64,000 nucleotides of DNA from NCEH01 sp043195195 (GCF_043195195.1 NZ_JBAFWT010000018.1:1-64000); one strand, 5' to 3'; shown: positions 27,515-35,975, counted from the first letter of the stretch. Notes: generated by a model not told the origin, from the sequence alone. Numbers and translations are program-made.

Positions 27515-27841
27515 TTCCCCAGCCTGTTGGGTTCGGGTCATCCCCCCAATACCATCGAATGCCGCCGCGCCCTGCGTAATGCAGCAGCGCGGCGGTTGTG
27601 CGTTAGCGGCATTGTTTCGATTCGTCTTCCCGTCTTAAGAGAAGCCTGTGTTTTCGCCTCTAGTTGTCGTGCGTAATAATGGCGTCTGCGCTGGTATGAC
27701 TTTGGCATTTACACATAAGTTATAGGTTTTAATCGGCGTTAATAGAAGTAAATAACATATTCTTATTGTCCTTTAGGGAAATCTTCATCGCCGCCTGTCA
27801 CGGTCACCCAGGGTTGGGTTGAGTAATGGGTGAGCGTAGCG
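27515..27841. promoter_or_regulatory. glyS-sciP intergenic region: terminator and AT-rich promoter zone
   Basis: A hairpin at 27562-27595 (CCGCCGCGC with GCGCGGCGG, plus an inner CTGC/GCAG stem) probably ends the glyS transcript. From about 27660 the sequence becomes AT-rich; the 60 bases from 27721 contain 17 G/C. It holds a GATTC (GANTC methylation) site at 27619-27623 and TTAA-N6-TTAA at 27729-27742, one base short of the CtrA spacing TTAA-N7-TTAA. It is the likely promoter of sciP; no gene is seen. Confidence 0.55.
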
Positions 27842-28117
27842 ATGACCGATGCCTATCGGCCTAGGGTGAAATACGTGATTGGGCCCGACGGGAGCCCGCT
27901 GACCATCGCGGATCTGCCGCCGCCGGACACCCGACGCTGGGTGATACGGCGCAAGGCGGAGGTGGTGGCGGCGGTGCGCGGCGGGCTCATCAGTCTGGAA
28001 GAGGCGTGTAAGCGCTATACGCTTACGGTGGACGAGTTCCTGTCGTGGCAGGCCTCCATCGACCAGCACGGGCTACCCGGCCTGCGCACCACGCGCATCC
28101 AGCATTATCGCAATTAG
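27842..28117 (+). CDS. sciP: CtrA inhibitor SciP (DUF1153)
   Basis: SciP is a small helix-turn-helix protein that in Caulobacter binds CtrA and DNA and represses CtrA-dependent transcription early in the cell cycle. The 91-residue sequence carries the near-invariant family blocks RPRVKYVIGPDGSPLTIADL, RWVIRRKAEVVAAVRGGL and RYTLTVDEFLSWQ, ending TTRIQHYRN. ATG 27842 is used because family members begin MTD just before RPRVKYV; an in-frame GTG lies 12 bases upstream. It converges on phnN with 8 bases between stops. The AT-rich upstream zone fits cell-cycle regulation. Confidence 0.95.
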   Translation: MTDAYRPRVKYVIGPDGSPLTIADLPPPDTRRWVIRRKAEVVAAVRGGLISLEEACKRYTLTVDEFLSWQASIDQHGLPGLRTTRIQHYRN

Positions 28118-28125
28118 AGCGGCAA

Positions 28126-28713
28126 TCAGGTCTGCGGCGTGAGCGTTGCGATGAAGTCCGCGAGGCGTGCGCCGCAGACCTCGGGCGGGCCGACATTTTC
28201 AAGAACGAGGTCCGGCTGCAGATCGATCTGCGGTGCTCGCTCCAGACGCTCGCGGATGTCTTCCTCCGCCTCGCGGCCGCGGGCGGCAAGGCGTGCGGCG
28301 CGCACCGCCACGGGTGCCGTCACATGCACCACGAACAGGCGTGAAAAACGCTGGCGTGCCAGCGGCAATGTTGCACGCGAGCCATTGGCGACCACGACAT
28401 CGCCGGCTCGAATCTGCGCGGTGACCTCCGGCCCCAGGGCATAGGACAGCCCGTGTGCCTGCCAGGACAGGGCGAATTCATCGTACCGGGCGGCGAACTC
28501 ATCAAGGCTCAAGGTGCCGTGCGCCTCACCCGAACCCGCCGGACGGGTGACAAGCCGGCGGGCAAAATGCACCCGGCCATTCACCGCGAGATGGGCGCGG
28601 GCGATATCCAGCAGCGTGTCCTTGCCGGCCCCGGAGGGGCCGACCACCAGGACCAATGGACCCGGGCCGATGGGAAGGGCATGTTTTAGGACAGCGTGCT
28701 CGTTCAGGCTCAT
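28126..28713 (-). CDS. phnN: Ribose 1,5-bisphosphokinase PhnN
   Basis: PhnN phosphorylates ribose 1,5-bisphosphate to PRPP, recycling the sugar product of the C-P lyase pathway. The 195-residue P-loop kinase has Walker A GPSGAGKDT at 25-33, guanylate-kinase-like RRLVTRPAG and SYALG segments, and FVVHVTAPVAVRAARLAARGRE. The start is ATG 28713, which overlaps the phnM stop as ATGA; an in-frame upstream start would run 24 bases into phnM and is less likely. It is the last gene of the phn operon. Confidence 0.93.
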   Translation of the reverse strand: MSLNEHAVLKHALPIGPGPLVLVVGPSGAGKDTLLDIARAHLAVNGRVHFARRLVTRPAGSGEAHGTLSLDEFAARYDEFALSWQAHGLSYALGPEVTAQIRAGDVVVANGSRATLPLARQRFSRLFVVHVTAPVAVRAARLAARGREAEEDIRERLERAPQIDLQPDLVLENVGPPEVCGARLADFIATLTPQT

Positions 28714-29870
28714 GCCACGCGCCGTCCTTCGCGCCACACGGCAGTTGCAACCGGCAGTTCCCCGGCAAGCCGCACGCGGATGAGGTCGGCCCGCTTACCA
28801 GGTGCGATTTCGCCACGGTCCGTCAACCCCGCAGCGGCTGCGGGCGTGCGGGTGACCATGGAAACGGCTCGCGGCAAGGTGATCTGGCTTTCGCGCTGGG
28901 TCAAATCGAAGGCGGCCCACAACAGGCTTGAAGGCACATAATCCGAGGACAGGATGTCGAGCAAGCCCGCCTGCGCCAGGGATTGAGCCGAGACGTTGCC
29001 CGTGTGCGAGCCACCGCGCACCAGATTGGGCGCCCCCATCAGCACGCGGATGCCGGCAGCATGCGAGAGGCGCGCCGCATCATGCGTGGTGGGGAATTCG
29101 GCGATGGCAACGCCATCGCCGATGGCCTCCTCCACATGGGCATCGGTGCCATCGTCATGCGAGGCGAGCACGATGCCCCGATCGCGTGCGATGGCGACGA
29201 GGCTGGCGCGATTTTCGCGCGAGAAACGGGAATGAAATTCAAGGCGCGCGGCGACGATGAGGTCCATCTCTTCGTCGGTGATGCCGCTCTTCTTCTTATA
29301 ATAGCTGCGGAACTGCTCGATGGTGGCAAACTGGCGCTGGCCGGGCGTGTGGTCCATCAACGAGATGAGACGCACGTCATGGGCCTCCATGATGGCCTGC
29401 GCCTCCTCGACTACCGTATCGGTCGCCACCTCGCAGCGCAGATGGATGAGATGATCGGCGCGCAGGGCCCCGGCGGAACGTGCCTCGGCGAGGGCCGTGG
29501 CGAGCATGGGCGCGTCGCCGTCCATACCGACGGCTCTGCGGTCGGGCCACACCCGCAGGGAATCGAACACGGTGGTGATGCCCGAGGCCGCGATCTGCGC
29601 ATCATGGGCCAGCACGGCCGCGACCGGGTTCCAGCGCACCTTGGGCCGGGGCGCGAGATGGCCTTCCACATGGTCCGTGTGCAGCTCTACGAGGCCGGGC
29701 AGAAGGTAGTCGCCTTCCAGATCCTCCGCGCCTGAGGGTATTGCGCCTGTGCCGATGTCAAGGATGCGCCCGTCGCGCACCCGGATATGGCCGTTGAGAA
29801 TCTCGTCGGCCAGGACGACCTGGGCGTTGGCGAAAACGATCTCGGAACCGGAGGGGCGGGGCTCGGACAT
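28710..29870 (-). CDS. phnM: Alpha-D-ribose 1-methylphosphonate 5-triphosphate diphosphatase PhnM
   Basis: PhnM removes pyrophosphate from the triphosphate intermediate, giving ribose 1-methylphosphonate 5-phosphate, the substrate of the C-P lyase core. It is a 386-residue amidohydrolase-fold metalloenzyme. The metal-binding motif HTDHVEGH is at 64-71. Other conserved parts include LMDHTPGQRQF, SHDDGTDAHVEEA and SSDYVPSSLL. It follows phnL after 68 bases, the widest gap in the operon, and overlaps phnN by 4 bases. Confidence 0.95.
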   Translation of the reverse strand: MSEPRPSGSEIVFANAQVVLADEILNGHIRVRDGRILDIGTGAIPSGAEDLEGDYLLPGLVELHTDHVEGHLAPRPKVRWNPVAAVLAHDAQIAASGITTVFDSLRVWPDRRAVGMDGDAPMLATALAEARSAGALRADHLIHLRCEVATDTVVEEAQAIMEAHDVRLISLMDHTPGQRQFATIEQFRSYYKKKSGITDEEMDLIVAARLEFHSRFSRENRASLVAIARDRGIVLASHDDGTDAHVEEAIGDGVAIAEFPTTHDAARLSHAAGIRVLMGAPNLVRGGSHTGNVSAQSLAQAGLLDILSSDYVPSSLLWAAFDLTQRESQITLPRAVSMVTRTPAAAAGLTDRGEIAPGKRADLIRVRLAGELPVATAVWREGRRVA

Positions 29871-29938
29871 GGCAGGCCTTTTTCAAAAGTCTTATTGCGG
29901 CGCACCACCTCGGCGGCCGAAGGGAGGGAAGCCGCGCT

Positions 29939-30688
29939 TCAGTGCGCGGCGGAGAATCCGGAGACGTCCACCACCTGATCGGCGATTGCCTCGCGCACCT
30001 CTCCATCGTGGAAGATGCCGAGCATGCCGATGCCGGCGGCCTTCTTCTCGCGGATCAGTTCGATCACAACGGCGCGGTTGGCGGCATCGAGGGATGCGGT
30101 GGGTTCGTCCAGCAGCAGCAGTTCCTGCGCGCCGATGAAGCCGCGGGCGATGTTCACCCGCTGCTGCTCGCCGCCGGAAAAGGTCGCCGGCGGCAGGCCC
30201 CACAGCCTTTCGGGCAGATTGAGGCGGGCGAGCAAAGTGCGGGCTCGCGCCTGGGCGGTCTCGGCGTCCACGCCCTCGGTGCGCAGCGGCTCGGCCACAA
30301 CATCAAGGGTGGAGACGCGTGGAATGACCCGCAGGAATTGGCTGACATAGCCGATGCGGTCGCGCCGCAGGCGCAGCATCCGCCGGGGCGCGGCCCGCGC
30401 GACATCCACCTGCGCGGTGCCGTCTGCGATCAGGATGGATCCCGCATCTGTGCGGTAATTGCCGAATACCATCTTCAGGATCGAGCTTTTGCCAGCGCCG
30501 GAGGGGCCGCCGAGGGCGACGCAGGTGCCGGCGTGCACCTCGAAGCTCACGCCTTCCACCACCGGCAGGCGCATGCCGTCGCGCAAGTGCAGGGTGAAGG
30601 CCTTGGAGAGGCCGCTGACCTTAAGCAGGGGCAGGGCGGGGGCGGCGAATTGTTCGCCGTGAGCTGTGGGGGAAATATGGGTGTTCAT
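29939..30688 (-). CDS. phnL: C-P lyase-associated ABC ATPase PhnL
   Basis: PhnL is an ABC-type nucleotide-binding protein that associates with the C-P lyase complex rather than a transporter. The 249-residue protein has Walker A GPSGAGKSS (61-69), signature FSGGEQQRVNIARGF and Walker B LLLLDEPTASLD. The insertion FTLHLRDGMRLPVVEGV after the first strand is typical of PhnL. ATG 30688 is preferred over an ATG 6 bases upstream, because the AGGGA just before gives workable spacing only to 30688. It starts 8 bases after the phnK stop. Confidence 0.92.
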   Translation of the reverse strand: MNTHISPTAHGEQFAAPALPLLKVSGLSKAFTLHLRDGMRLPVVEGVSFEVHAGTCVALGGPSGAGKSSILKMVFGNYRTDAGSILIADGTAQVDVARAAPRRMLRLRRDRIGYVSQFLRVIPRVSTLDVVAEPLRTEGVDAETAQARARTLLARLNLPERLWGLPPATFSGGEQQRVNIARGFIGAQELLLLDEPTASLDAANRAVVIELIREKKAAGIGMLGIFHDGEVREAIADQVVDVSGFSAAH

Positions 30689-30696
30689 GTGCATCC

Positions 30697-31488
30697 CTAT
30701 GCCGCCAACACCGAAGAAACGAGGAGCTGGGTGTAAGGCTCACGTGGATCGTCGAGTACCTGGTCGGTCAGCCCTTCTTCGATCACCTGGCCGTGGCGCA
30801 TCACCAGGATGCGGTGGGAGAGCAGTCGGGCGACTGCAAGGTCATGGGTCACGATCACCACTGCGAGGCCGAGGTCGGCCACCAGCGAGCGCACCAGATC
30901 CAGCAGACGTGCCTGCACCGACACATCTAGCCCGCCGGTTGGTTCGTCCATGAACACGAGGCGCGGGCGGGTGACGAGATTGCGAGCGATCTGAAGCCGC
31001 TGGCGCATGCCGCCGGAGAAGGTGCGGGGATCGTCGTCCATGCGATCGCGGGCGATTTCCACCCGGTCGAGCCAATCGCCGGCCTCGTCGCGAATCTCCC
31101 CGTAATGACGCCAGCCGACCGCCATTAGCCGTTCGCCCACATTGCCGCCCGCCGAGACCGCCATGCGCAGCCCCTGTTCGGCATGCTGGCGCACGAAGCC
31201 CCAATCGGTGCGCAGCAGCAGCCGGCGCTCGGCTTCTGAGAGAGCGGCGAGATCGCGCAGCACGCCATCCCGCATGCGGTAAGAAACCGCTCCGGCGCTG
31301 GGCGCAAGCTCGGTGGAGAGGAGGCCGAGCAGAGTGGATTTGCCCGAGCCGGATTCCCCGACGATGGCCACCACCTCGCCTGCGTGGACATCGAGATCAA
31401 CGTCACGACAGCCGAGCCGGGCGCCGTAGAATTTGGTCAGCCCGCGCGCCGATAGGAGCGGCTGATCCTGGTCCGCAAACTGGCTCAT
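30697..31488 (-). CDS. phnK: C-P lyase-associated ABC ATPase PhnK
   Basis: PhnK binds the PhnGHIJ core as a dimer and is required in vivo. The 263-residue ABC protein has Walker A GESGSGKST (44-52), signature FSGGMRQRLQIARNL and Walker B LVFMDEPTGGLD. Its overall sequence resembles oligopeptide-type ABC ATPases, as known PhnK proteins do. It overlaps the upstream acetyltransferase gene by 4 bases (31485-31488) and is followed closely by phnL. No phnC, phnD or phnE transporter genes accompany it. Confidence 0.92.
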   Translation of the reverse strand: MSQFADQDQPLLSARGLTKFYGARLGCRDVDLDVHAGEVVAIVGESGSGKSTLLGLLSTELAPSAGAVSYRMRDGVLRDLAALSEAERRLLLRTDWGFVRQHAEQGLRMAVSAGGNVGERLMAVGWRHYGEIRDEAGDWLDRVEIARDRMDDDPRTFSGGMRQRLQIARNLVTRPRLVFMDEPTGGLDVSVQARLLDLVRSLVADLGLAVVIVTHDLAVARLLSHRILVMRHGQVIEEGLTDQVLDDPREPYTQLLVSSVLAA

Positions 31489-31961
31489 GCATCCTCTCCC
31501 GCAAGCTCGATATGGAAGCTGACGCCGTGGCGTTGGAAGCCAAGCTGCTCGTAGAAGACGTGGGCGCGCTCGCGCTTCTGGTTGGAGGAGAGCACCAGCT
31601 TGTAGCAGCCCTTTTGCGCCGCGTGCGCCATGGCGACCCGCATCATCTCGCGGCCGATCCCGGCGCCTTGCATGCCGGGATCCACCAGCACGTCCTCCAC
31701 GATCGCAGAGGGCGCGCCGAGGTGGCCGAGATTGTCCATGATGAGCAGCGCGAAGGTGCCGACCACCGTGCCGCCGGCCTCGGCGACATAGAGCTTGTAA
31801 TCGGGATATTGGGCGAAGCGGCGGAACAGCACTTGGGCTTCATCAAGCGGCAGCATGGCGCCGTCGTCCATGCCCGGCTGGGCATAAAGCGCCAGCACCG
31901 CCGGAAGGTCTGCCTCTCCCGCGTGGCGGATGGTCAGGGTGGGGGCGAGGGTAAGGCTCAC
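31485..31961 (-). CDS. GNAT acetyltransferase embedded in the C-P lyase operon
   Basis: This is a 158-residue acetyl-CoA-dependent N-acetyltransferase. Motif A reads VEDVLVDPGMQGAGIGREM (about 88-106), with the Q-x2-G-x-G-like pyrophosphate-binding core at 98-103, and motif B ends YEQLGF at 137-142. Its start overlaps phnJ and its end overlaps phnK, each by 4 bases, so it is co-translated with the core enzyme. By position it could play the role of E. coli PhnO, which acetylates aminoalkylphosphonates, but it is not close to PhnO in sequence as far as I can see. The substrate is inferred, not shown. Confidence 0.85.
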   Translation of the reverse strand: MSLTLAPTLTIRHAGEADLPAVLALYAQPGMDDGAMLPLDEAQVLFRRFAQYPDYKLYVAEAGGTVVGTFALLIMDNLGHLGAPSAIVEDVLVDPGMQGAGIGREMMRVAMAHAAQKGCYKLVLSSNQKRERAHVFYEQLGFQRHGVSFHIELAGEDA

Positions 31962-32866
31962 GTGGCATCCTCCGCCGCGCGCGCCGATCCGACGTCAACG
32001 GGCACGCCCAGTTCGCCCACATGGCCGGTGTCCCGCCGGTCAGCGCAATAATCTGTGTCGGAACACACGAACATGCGCCCGCCTTTATCGTCGAGCACCA
32101 CCTCGTCGAGATAGACGCCCCTCGCCCCGCAGAGCGCGCACGGCTTGGCGAAATGCTGGACCGTGAAGGGATGGTCCTTGAAATCCAGCGATACCACGCG
32201 CGTGTGCGGCGGAATGGCATAGATGCGCTGCTCACGCCCGGCACCGAAGAGCTGAAGCGCCGGGCTGTCGTTGAGCTTGGGATTGTCGAACTTCGGGATC
32301 GGGGAGGGGTCCATCACATAGCGGCCGGCGACCGCGACCGGATAGGCATAGGTGGTCGCGATATGGCCGTGGCGGGCGATGTCCTCATAGAGCTTCACAT
32401 GCATCAGCCCGTAATCGGCGAGGCCATGCAGCTTGCGGGTCTCGCTCTCGCGCGGTTCGAGGAAGCGCAGCGGCTCGGGGATCGGCACCTGATAGACCAA
32501 TACCTGTCCTTCGTGCAGCGGCGTTTCCGGCACGCGGTGGCGGGTCTGGATGATGGTGGCATCCTCAGTGCGGGTGGTGGTTGCGACCCCGGCCGTGCTC
32601 TGAAAGAAGCTGCGGATGGCAACGGCGTTGGTAGTGTCGTCCGAGCCCTGGTCGATGACCTTCAGCACATCGTCCGGCCCGAGGATGGAAGCCGTCACCT
32701 GCACACCGCCGGTGCCCCAGCCGTAGGGCATTGGCATTTCGCGGCTGGCGAATGGCACCTGATAGCCGGGAATGGCGATGGCCTTCAGGATCGCCCGGCG
32801 GATCATCCGCTTGGTCTGTTCGTCGAGATACGCGAAATTATAGGTGATGGCCGGCATCTGGCTCAT
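31958..32866 (-). CDS. phnJ: C-P lyase radical SAM subunit PhnJ
   Basis: PhnJ cleaves the carbon-phosphorus bond using a [4Fe-4S] cluster and S-adenosylmethionine. The 302-residue protein keeps the non-standard cluster spacing C-x2-C-x21-C-x5-C at Cys243, Cys246, Cys268 and Cys274, equivalent to E. coli 241, 244, 266 and 272. It also keeps the radical glycine (Gly34 in IPGYQVPF, E. coli Gly32). The N-terminal YNFAYLDEQTKRMIRRAILK is almost invariant. About 28 residues follow the last cysteine, a tail with no obvious motif. It overlaps phnI and the GNAT gene by 4 bases each. Confidence 0.97.
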   Translation of the reverse strand: MSQMPAITYNFAYLDEQTKRMIRRAILKAIAIPGYQVPFASREMPMPYGWGTGGVQVTASILGPDDVLKVIDQGSDDTTNAVAIRSFFQSTAGVATTTRTEDATIIQTRHRVPETPLHEGQVLVYQVPIPEPLRFLEPRESETRKLHGLADYGLMHVKLYEDIARHGHIATTYAYPVAVAGRYVMDPSPIPKFDNPKLNDSPALQLFGAGREQRIYAIPPHTRVVSLDFKDHPFTVQHFAKPCALCGARGVYLDEVVLDDKGGRMFVCSDTDYCADRRDTGHVGELGVPVDVGSARAAEDAT

Positions 32867-33996
32867 TCCGCCGCCTCCGCATGTTCAGCCTGCGTGCTCT
32901 CGTCCGAAGCGTGCGCGGCGCGCATCCGGCGCACCAGATCCAGCTCGGCCTGGAAATCCACATAATGCGGCAGCTTCAGATGCTCGACGAAGCCGGTCGC
33001 TTGCACATTGTCCGAATGGGACAGCACGAATTCCGCATCCTGGGCGGGGGCGGATTTCTCCTCGCCCAATTCAGCGTAACGCAGCGCCCGTTCCACCAGG
33101 GCCATGGACATGGCCTTGCGCTCGCTCTGGCCGAACACAAGGCCATAACCGCGTGTGAATTGCGGCGGCACCTGCGCTGAACCATGGAACTGCGTTACCA
33201 TCTGGCATTCGGTGAGGGTGATTTCGCCAAGGGGAACGACAAAGCCGAGTTCCTCGACGAACATGCTCACCTCCACCTCGCCCATACGCACTTCGCCGAC
33301 GAAGGGATGGGTGCGGGCATAGCCGCGCTGGGTGGAATAGCCGAGTGCCAGCAGGAAGCCTTCATCGCCCCGTGCCAGATTCTGCAGCCGCACCGAACGG
33401 TCGGCGGGGAAGGTCAGCGGCTCGCGGGTGATGTCGCCGGGCTCGGTGCCGTCGTCGGGAGGCGACGCCTCGATCAGGCCCTCGTCGCCCAGCAGGTCGG
33501 TGACGCGCGCCATGGCCACCGGCGGCACGGGGGGCGTCACCGAGGGCGCCACCGGTTTCGCGCCGGCCTCATCTGCCGGCGCGGCCGCGAAGGTCGCAAG
33601 GGTCGGATCCAGCAGCCGGTGGGTATAGTCGAAGGTGGGGCCGAGCACCTGCCCGCCGGGCAGATCCTTGAAGGTGGCGGAAACCCTCCGGCGCACCCGC
33701 ATGGGGCCGGTTTCCACCGGCTGCGCATAGCCGAAACGGGGCAAGGTGGTGCGGAAGGCGCGCACCAGGAAGATGGCCTCGATCATGTCGCCACGCGCCT
33801 GCTTAAGCGCGAGGGCGGCAAGGTCGCGGTCATAGAGGCAACCCTCGGCCATGATCCGATCGACGGCCAAAGTGAGTTGTTGGGAAATCTGGTCGATGCC
33901 GATTTCGGGCACGCCGGGATTGCCGCGCCGAGTCTCGGCGAGCAGCGCGTGGGCGTTGCGGATGGCGGCTTCACCGCCCTTGACGGCAACATACAT
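32863..33996 (-). CDS. phnI: C-P lyase core subunit PhnI
   Basis: PhnI has nucleosidase activity and, with PhnG, PhnH and PhnL, makes ribose 1-methylphosphonate 5-triphosphate from ATP and phosphonate. The 377-residue protein begins MYVAVKGGEAAIRNAHALL, the usual family start, and contains QLTLAVDRIMAEGCLYD, LARGDEGFLLALGYSTQRGYARTHPF (conserved core) and HSDNVQATGFVEHLKLPHYVDFQ. A Pro/Ala-rich stretch near 150-185 is variable. It lies 3 bases after phnH and overlaps phnJ by 4 bases. Confidence 0.96.
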   Translation of the reverse strand: MYVAVKGGEAAIRNAHALLAETRRGNPGVPEIGIDQISQQLTLAVDRIMAEGCLYDRDLAALALKQARGDMIEAIFLVRAFRTTLPRFGYAQPVETGPMRVRRRVSATFKDLPGGQVLGPTFDYTHRLLDPTLATFAAAPADEAGAKPVAPSVTPPVPPVAMARVTDLLGDEGLIEASPPDDGTEPGDITREPLTFPADRSVRLQNLARGDEGFLLALGYSTQRGYARTHPFVGEVRMGEVEVSMFVEELGFVVPLGEITLTECQMVTQFHGSAQVPPQFTRGYGLVFGQSERKAMSMALVERALRYAELGEEKSAPAQDAEFVLSHSDNVQATGFVEHLKLPHYVDFQAELDLVRRMRAAHASDESTQAEHAEAAE

Positions 33997-33999
33997 GGC

Positions 34000-34602
34000 T
34001 CAGGCCTCCGCGATGACGCGCGCCGAACGCGGGAGGCCAAGAATGGCTCCTGGCGCGACGAGGATGAGGTCAACACCCAGCGGGAAGATCTGCCGGTTGG
34101 CGGCGAGCCGGTCGGCGAAGTCCACCGGCAAAGGCGCGGCGGCAAAGCCCACACTGGTCTCGATCCCCGGTCCTTCCAGCAGGATCGGCCCTTCGCCAAG
34201 AGACTCCACCTGGACCACCAAGGTGGTCGACCGGTCCGGATAATCCGGCTCGCCCAGTGCGAATTGCGAAAAGGCCGGCATGGCTGCACCGTCCGCGATC
34301 AGCGCGAAGCGCGCGGCAGCAGGCGTATGCACCAGAGGGGCGGAGGTGTGAAAGCGCAGGAATGCCGCCGCTGCCGGCGCAGCGGCCAGGGATGGGTCGA
34401 GCCAGAGCGGGGTCTCGTAATCCAGCAAGGCCAGGGCGATAGCGGCCATCTCCGGAGAGAGCGGCGCGGGCGGGGAAAGGCGGCTCACAAGCGGGATCGC
34501 GCGGCCGGGGCGGGCCAGCGCCCACATCACGGCCTTGAACACGTCTTGGGCCTCGCGGGGGGCATCTGCGAAGCCGGAAGCCAGTGCGGTCGCCGGCATC
34601 AA
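34000..34602 (-). CDS. phnH: C-P lyase core subunit PhnH
   Basis: PhnH is a 200-residue subunit of the PhnG2H2I2J2 core; its fold resembles PLP enzymes without the cofactor lysine. Conserved features are FADAPREAQDVFKAVMWALA near the N-terminus, ALALLDYETPLWLD, the LEGPGIET turn and the C-terminal FPLGVDLILVAPGAILGLPRS. It overlaps phnG by 4 bases and is followed by phnI after 3 bases, consistent with fixed-ratio translation of the core. Confidence 0.94.
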   Translation of the reverse strand: MMPATALASGFADAPREAQDVFKAVMWALARPGRAIPLVSRLSPPAPLSPEMAAIALALLDYETPLWLDPSLAAAPAAAAFLRFHTSAPLVHTPAAARFALIADGAAMPAFSQFALGEPDYPDRSTTLVVQVESLGEGPILLEGPGIETSVGFAAAPLPVDFADRLAANRQIFPLGVDLILVAPGAILGLPRSARVIAEA

Positions 34603-35054
34603 TCTTCTCCACGGACCATGGTGAAGAAATTCACCTTCGTGGCTTCGGTCTTCGCAGCCCCTTGCGTCACTTCATCGTCAAGGCGGTGGCGTACAGGGGA
34701 AAGGGCCTGTTCGACTGCGCCACGCAGCGCCTCGTCCTGCCATAGTGCATCGAGGATGGCGGCGGCGCGGGCGCGCTCCGGTTCGCGTCCGAGCATATAG
34801 GAGACCCCCGTGGCACCCGCTTCCAGTTGCACCGCCGCGCGGGTCACCGTCGCTTCGCCGAGGTTGAAGGGCGAACCGTCGCCGCCGACGCGCCCGCGCA
34901 GCATGGCGAGGCCGACATCTGGGGTTCGCAGCTCGCGCAATGGCGGAAGAGGAGCGAATCGCTCGATCGCGGCCTCCAATTCCTCCTGGGTTGCGCGGGA
35001 CAGGAGGCGCATCACCTCTATCCGGCGGGCATTTGGGTCGGGATTTTCATGCAT
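34599..35054 (-). CDS. phnG: C-P lyase core subunit PhnG
   Basis: PhnG is the first gene of the operon and a 151-residue core subunit. Recognisable parts are RRIEVMRLLSRATQEEL, LRTPDVGLAMLRGRVGGDG, FNLGEATVTRAAVQL and TKVNFFTMVRGED at the C-terminus. I choose ATG 35054 (MHENPDPNARR), which fits family length; an in-frame ATG 108 bases upstream would add a hydrophobic leader and run through the predicted operator, so it is rejected. The promoter region shared with phnF lies just upstream. Confidence 0.93.
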   Translation of the reverse strand: MHENPDPNARRIEVMRLLSRATQEELEAAIERFAPLPPLRELRTPDVGLAMLRGRVGGDGSPFNLGEATVTRAAVQLEAGATGVSYMLGREPERARAAAILDALWQDEALRGAVEQALSPVRHRLDDEVTQGAAKTEATKVNFFTMVRGED

Positions 35055-35127
35055 TGCGCTTGTCCTCAGGGGCAAGATTGCTGCGCTATCCGCCTTTGGG
35101 AGGTACCGTGTGATGTCACTGGACGGA

Positions 35128-35151
35128 ATTTGTATAATCAAATATACAAAT
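35128..35151. promoter_or_regulatory. phnF operator: Inverted repeat, candidate PhnF operator, phnG-phnF intergenic
   Basis: ATTTGTATA and TATACAAAT form a perfect 9-bp inverted repeat with a 6-base spacer. It lies 74 bases from the phnG start and 33 bases from the phnF start. The GTATA/TATAC core is like operators of HutC-group GntR regulators. Its position would allow PhnF to repress both divergent units. Confidence 0.7.
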
Positions 35152-35183
35152 AGGCAAGACACGCTGGCAAAGCGCGCGCAAAA

Positions 35184-35969
35184 ATGATGGGAACGGTCAC
35201 GACCATGGACGAACTAGGTCACGCTGGAATGACGGAAGTGGACGATGCCGATGTGAAGCGCGGCTCGGGTATCGCCTTATGGAAGCAAATCGCGGAGCGA
35301 CTGCAGGGCGAGATAAATGCCGGGCTGTTTCCCGCCGGCGCGCGCCTGCCCGTGGAGGCCGATCTCGCACTGCGGTTCGGCGTCAACCGTCACACGGTGC
35401 GGCGCGCGCTTGCCGTGCTGTCCGAGCGGGGAATGATCGAGGCGACGGCGGGGCGCGGCACATTCGTCAAGGAGCCGCCGCTCCGGTATCCCATCGGTAC
35501 GCGGACTCGTTTCTCCGAGATCGTTTCCGCCAACGGGCGCGAGCCCTTCGGGCGGTGTCTCGGCGCGGTGGTCGAACCGGCAAACCGCGAGGTGGCGCAG
35601 GCCCTGGAGATCCCCGAAGGGACGCCCGTGCTCGCCATAGAGACAATCCACGAGGCGGACGGGGTGCCCATCTCGTGCGGGCGGGCCTATTTCCCCGAAG
35701 CGCGCTGCCGCGACCTCGACCTTGTCTATGCCGCCACCGGATCTCTGACGCGCGCGCTGGCTACGCTCGGCATCCTCGATTTTCGACGTCGCGAGACTCG
35801 CCTGTCTGCCCGGCCGGCAAATGAAAGCGAGCAGGAACGTCTGTCGCTGAGTCCGGGACGCGCTGTGATGGTGGTCGAGCGGGTGGATGTGGAGGCCAAT
35901 GGCACGCCCCTGCAATGGGGCCGCTCCAGCTTCGCAGCTGACCGCGTGCAACTCGTCATCAAACCCTGA
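35184..35969 (+). CDS. phnF: GntR/HutC-family phosphonate regulator PhnF
   Basis: This is a 261-residue transcription factor. A winged-helix DNA-binding domain (about 32-100; GLFPAGARLPVEADLALRFG then VNRHTVRRAL and GRGTFV) is followed by a UTRA effector domain with PVLAIETIHEADGVPISCGRAYFPEAR and the C-terminal PLQWGRSSFAADRVQLVI. It is divergent from the phn operon and flanks the inverted repeat. PhnF proteins usually repress phosphonate genes and respond to phosphate or phosphonate status. The start could be any of three early ATGs; the first is used here. Confidence 0.93.
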   Translation: MMGTVTTMDELGHAGMTEVDDADVKRGSGIALWKQIAERLQGEINAGLFPAGARLPVEADLALRFGVNRHTVRRALAVLSERGMIEATAGRGTFVKEPPLRYPIGTRTRFSEIVSANGREPFGRCLGAVVEPANREVAQALEIPEGTPVLAIETIHEADGVPISCGRAYFPEARCRDLDLVYAATGSLTRALATLGILDFRRRETRLSARPANESEQERLSLSPGRAVMVVERVDVEANGTPLQWGRSSFAADRVQLVIKP

Positions 35970-35975
35970 GGGCTC

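Noticed and set aside
27729..27742. CtrA box upstream of sciP
   Set aside because: TTAA-N6-TTAA has a spacer one base shorter than the consensus. In an AT-rich promoter region this can arise by chance, so it is mentioned only as weak.
35055..35162. Longer phnG with an N-terminal hydrophobic leader
   Set aside because: The extra codons run through the inverted repeat and promoter region, and the added leader does not fit a cytoplasmic core subunit.
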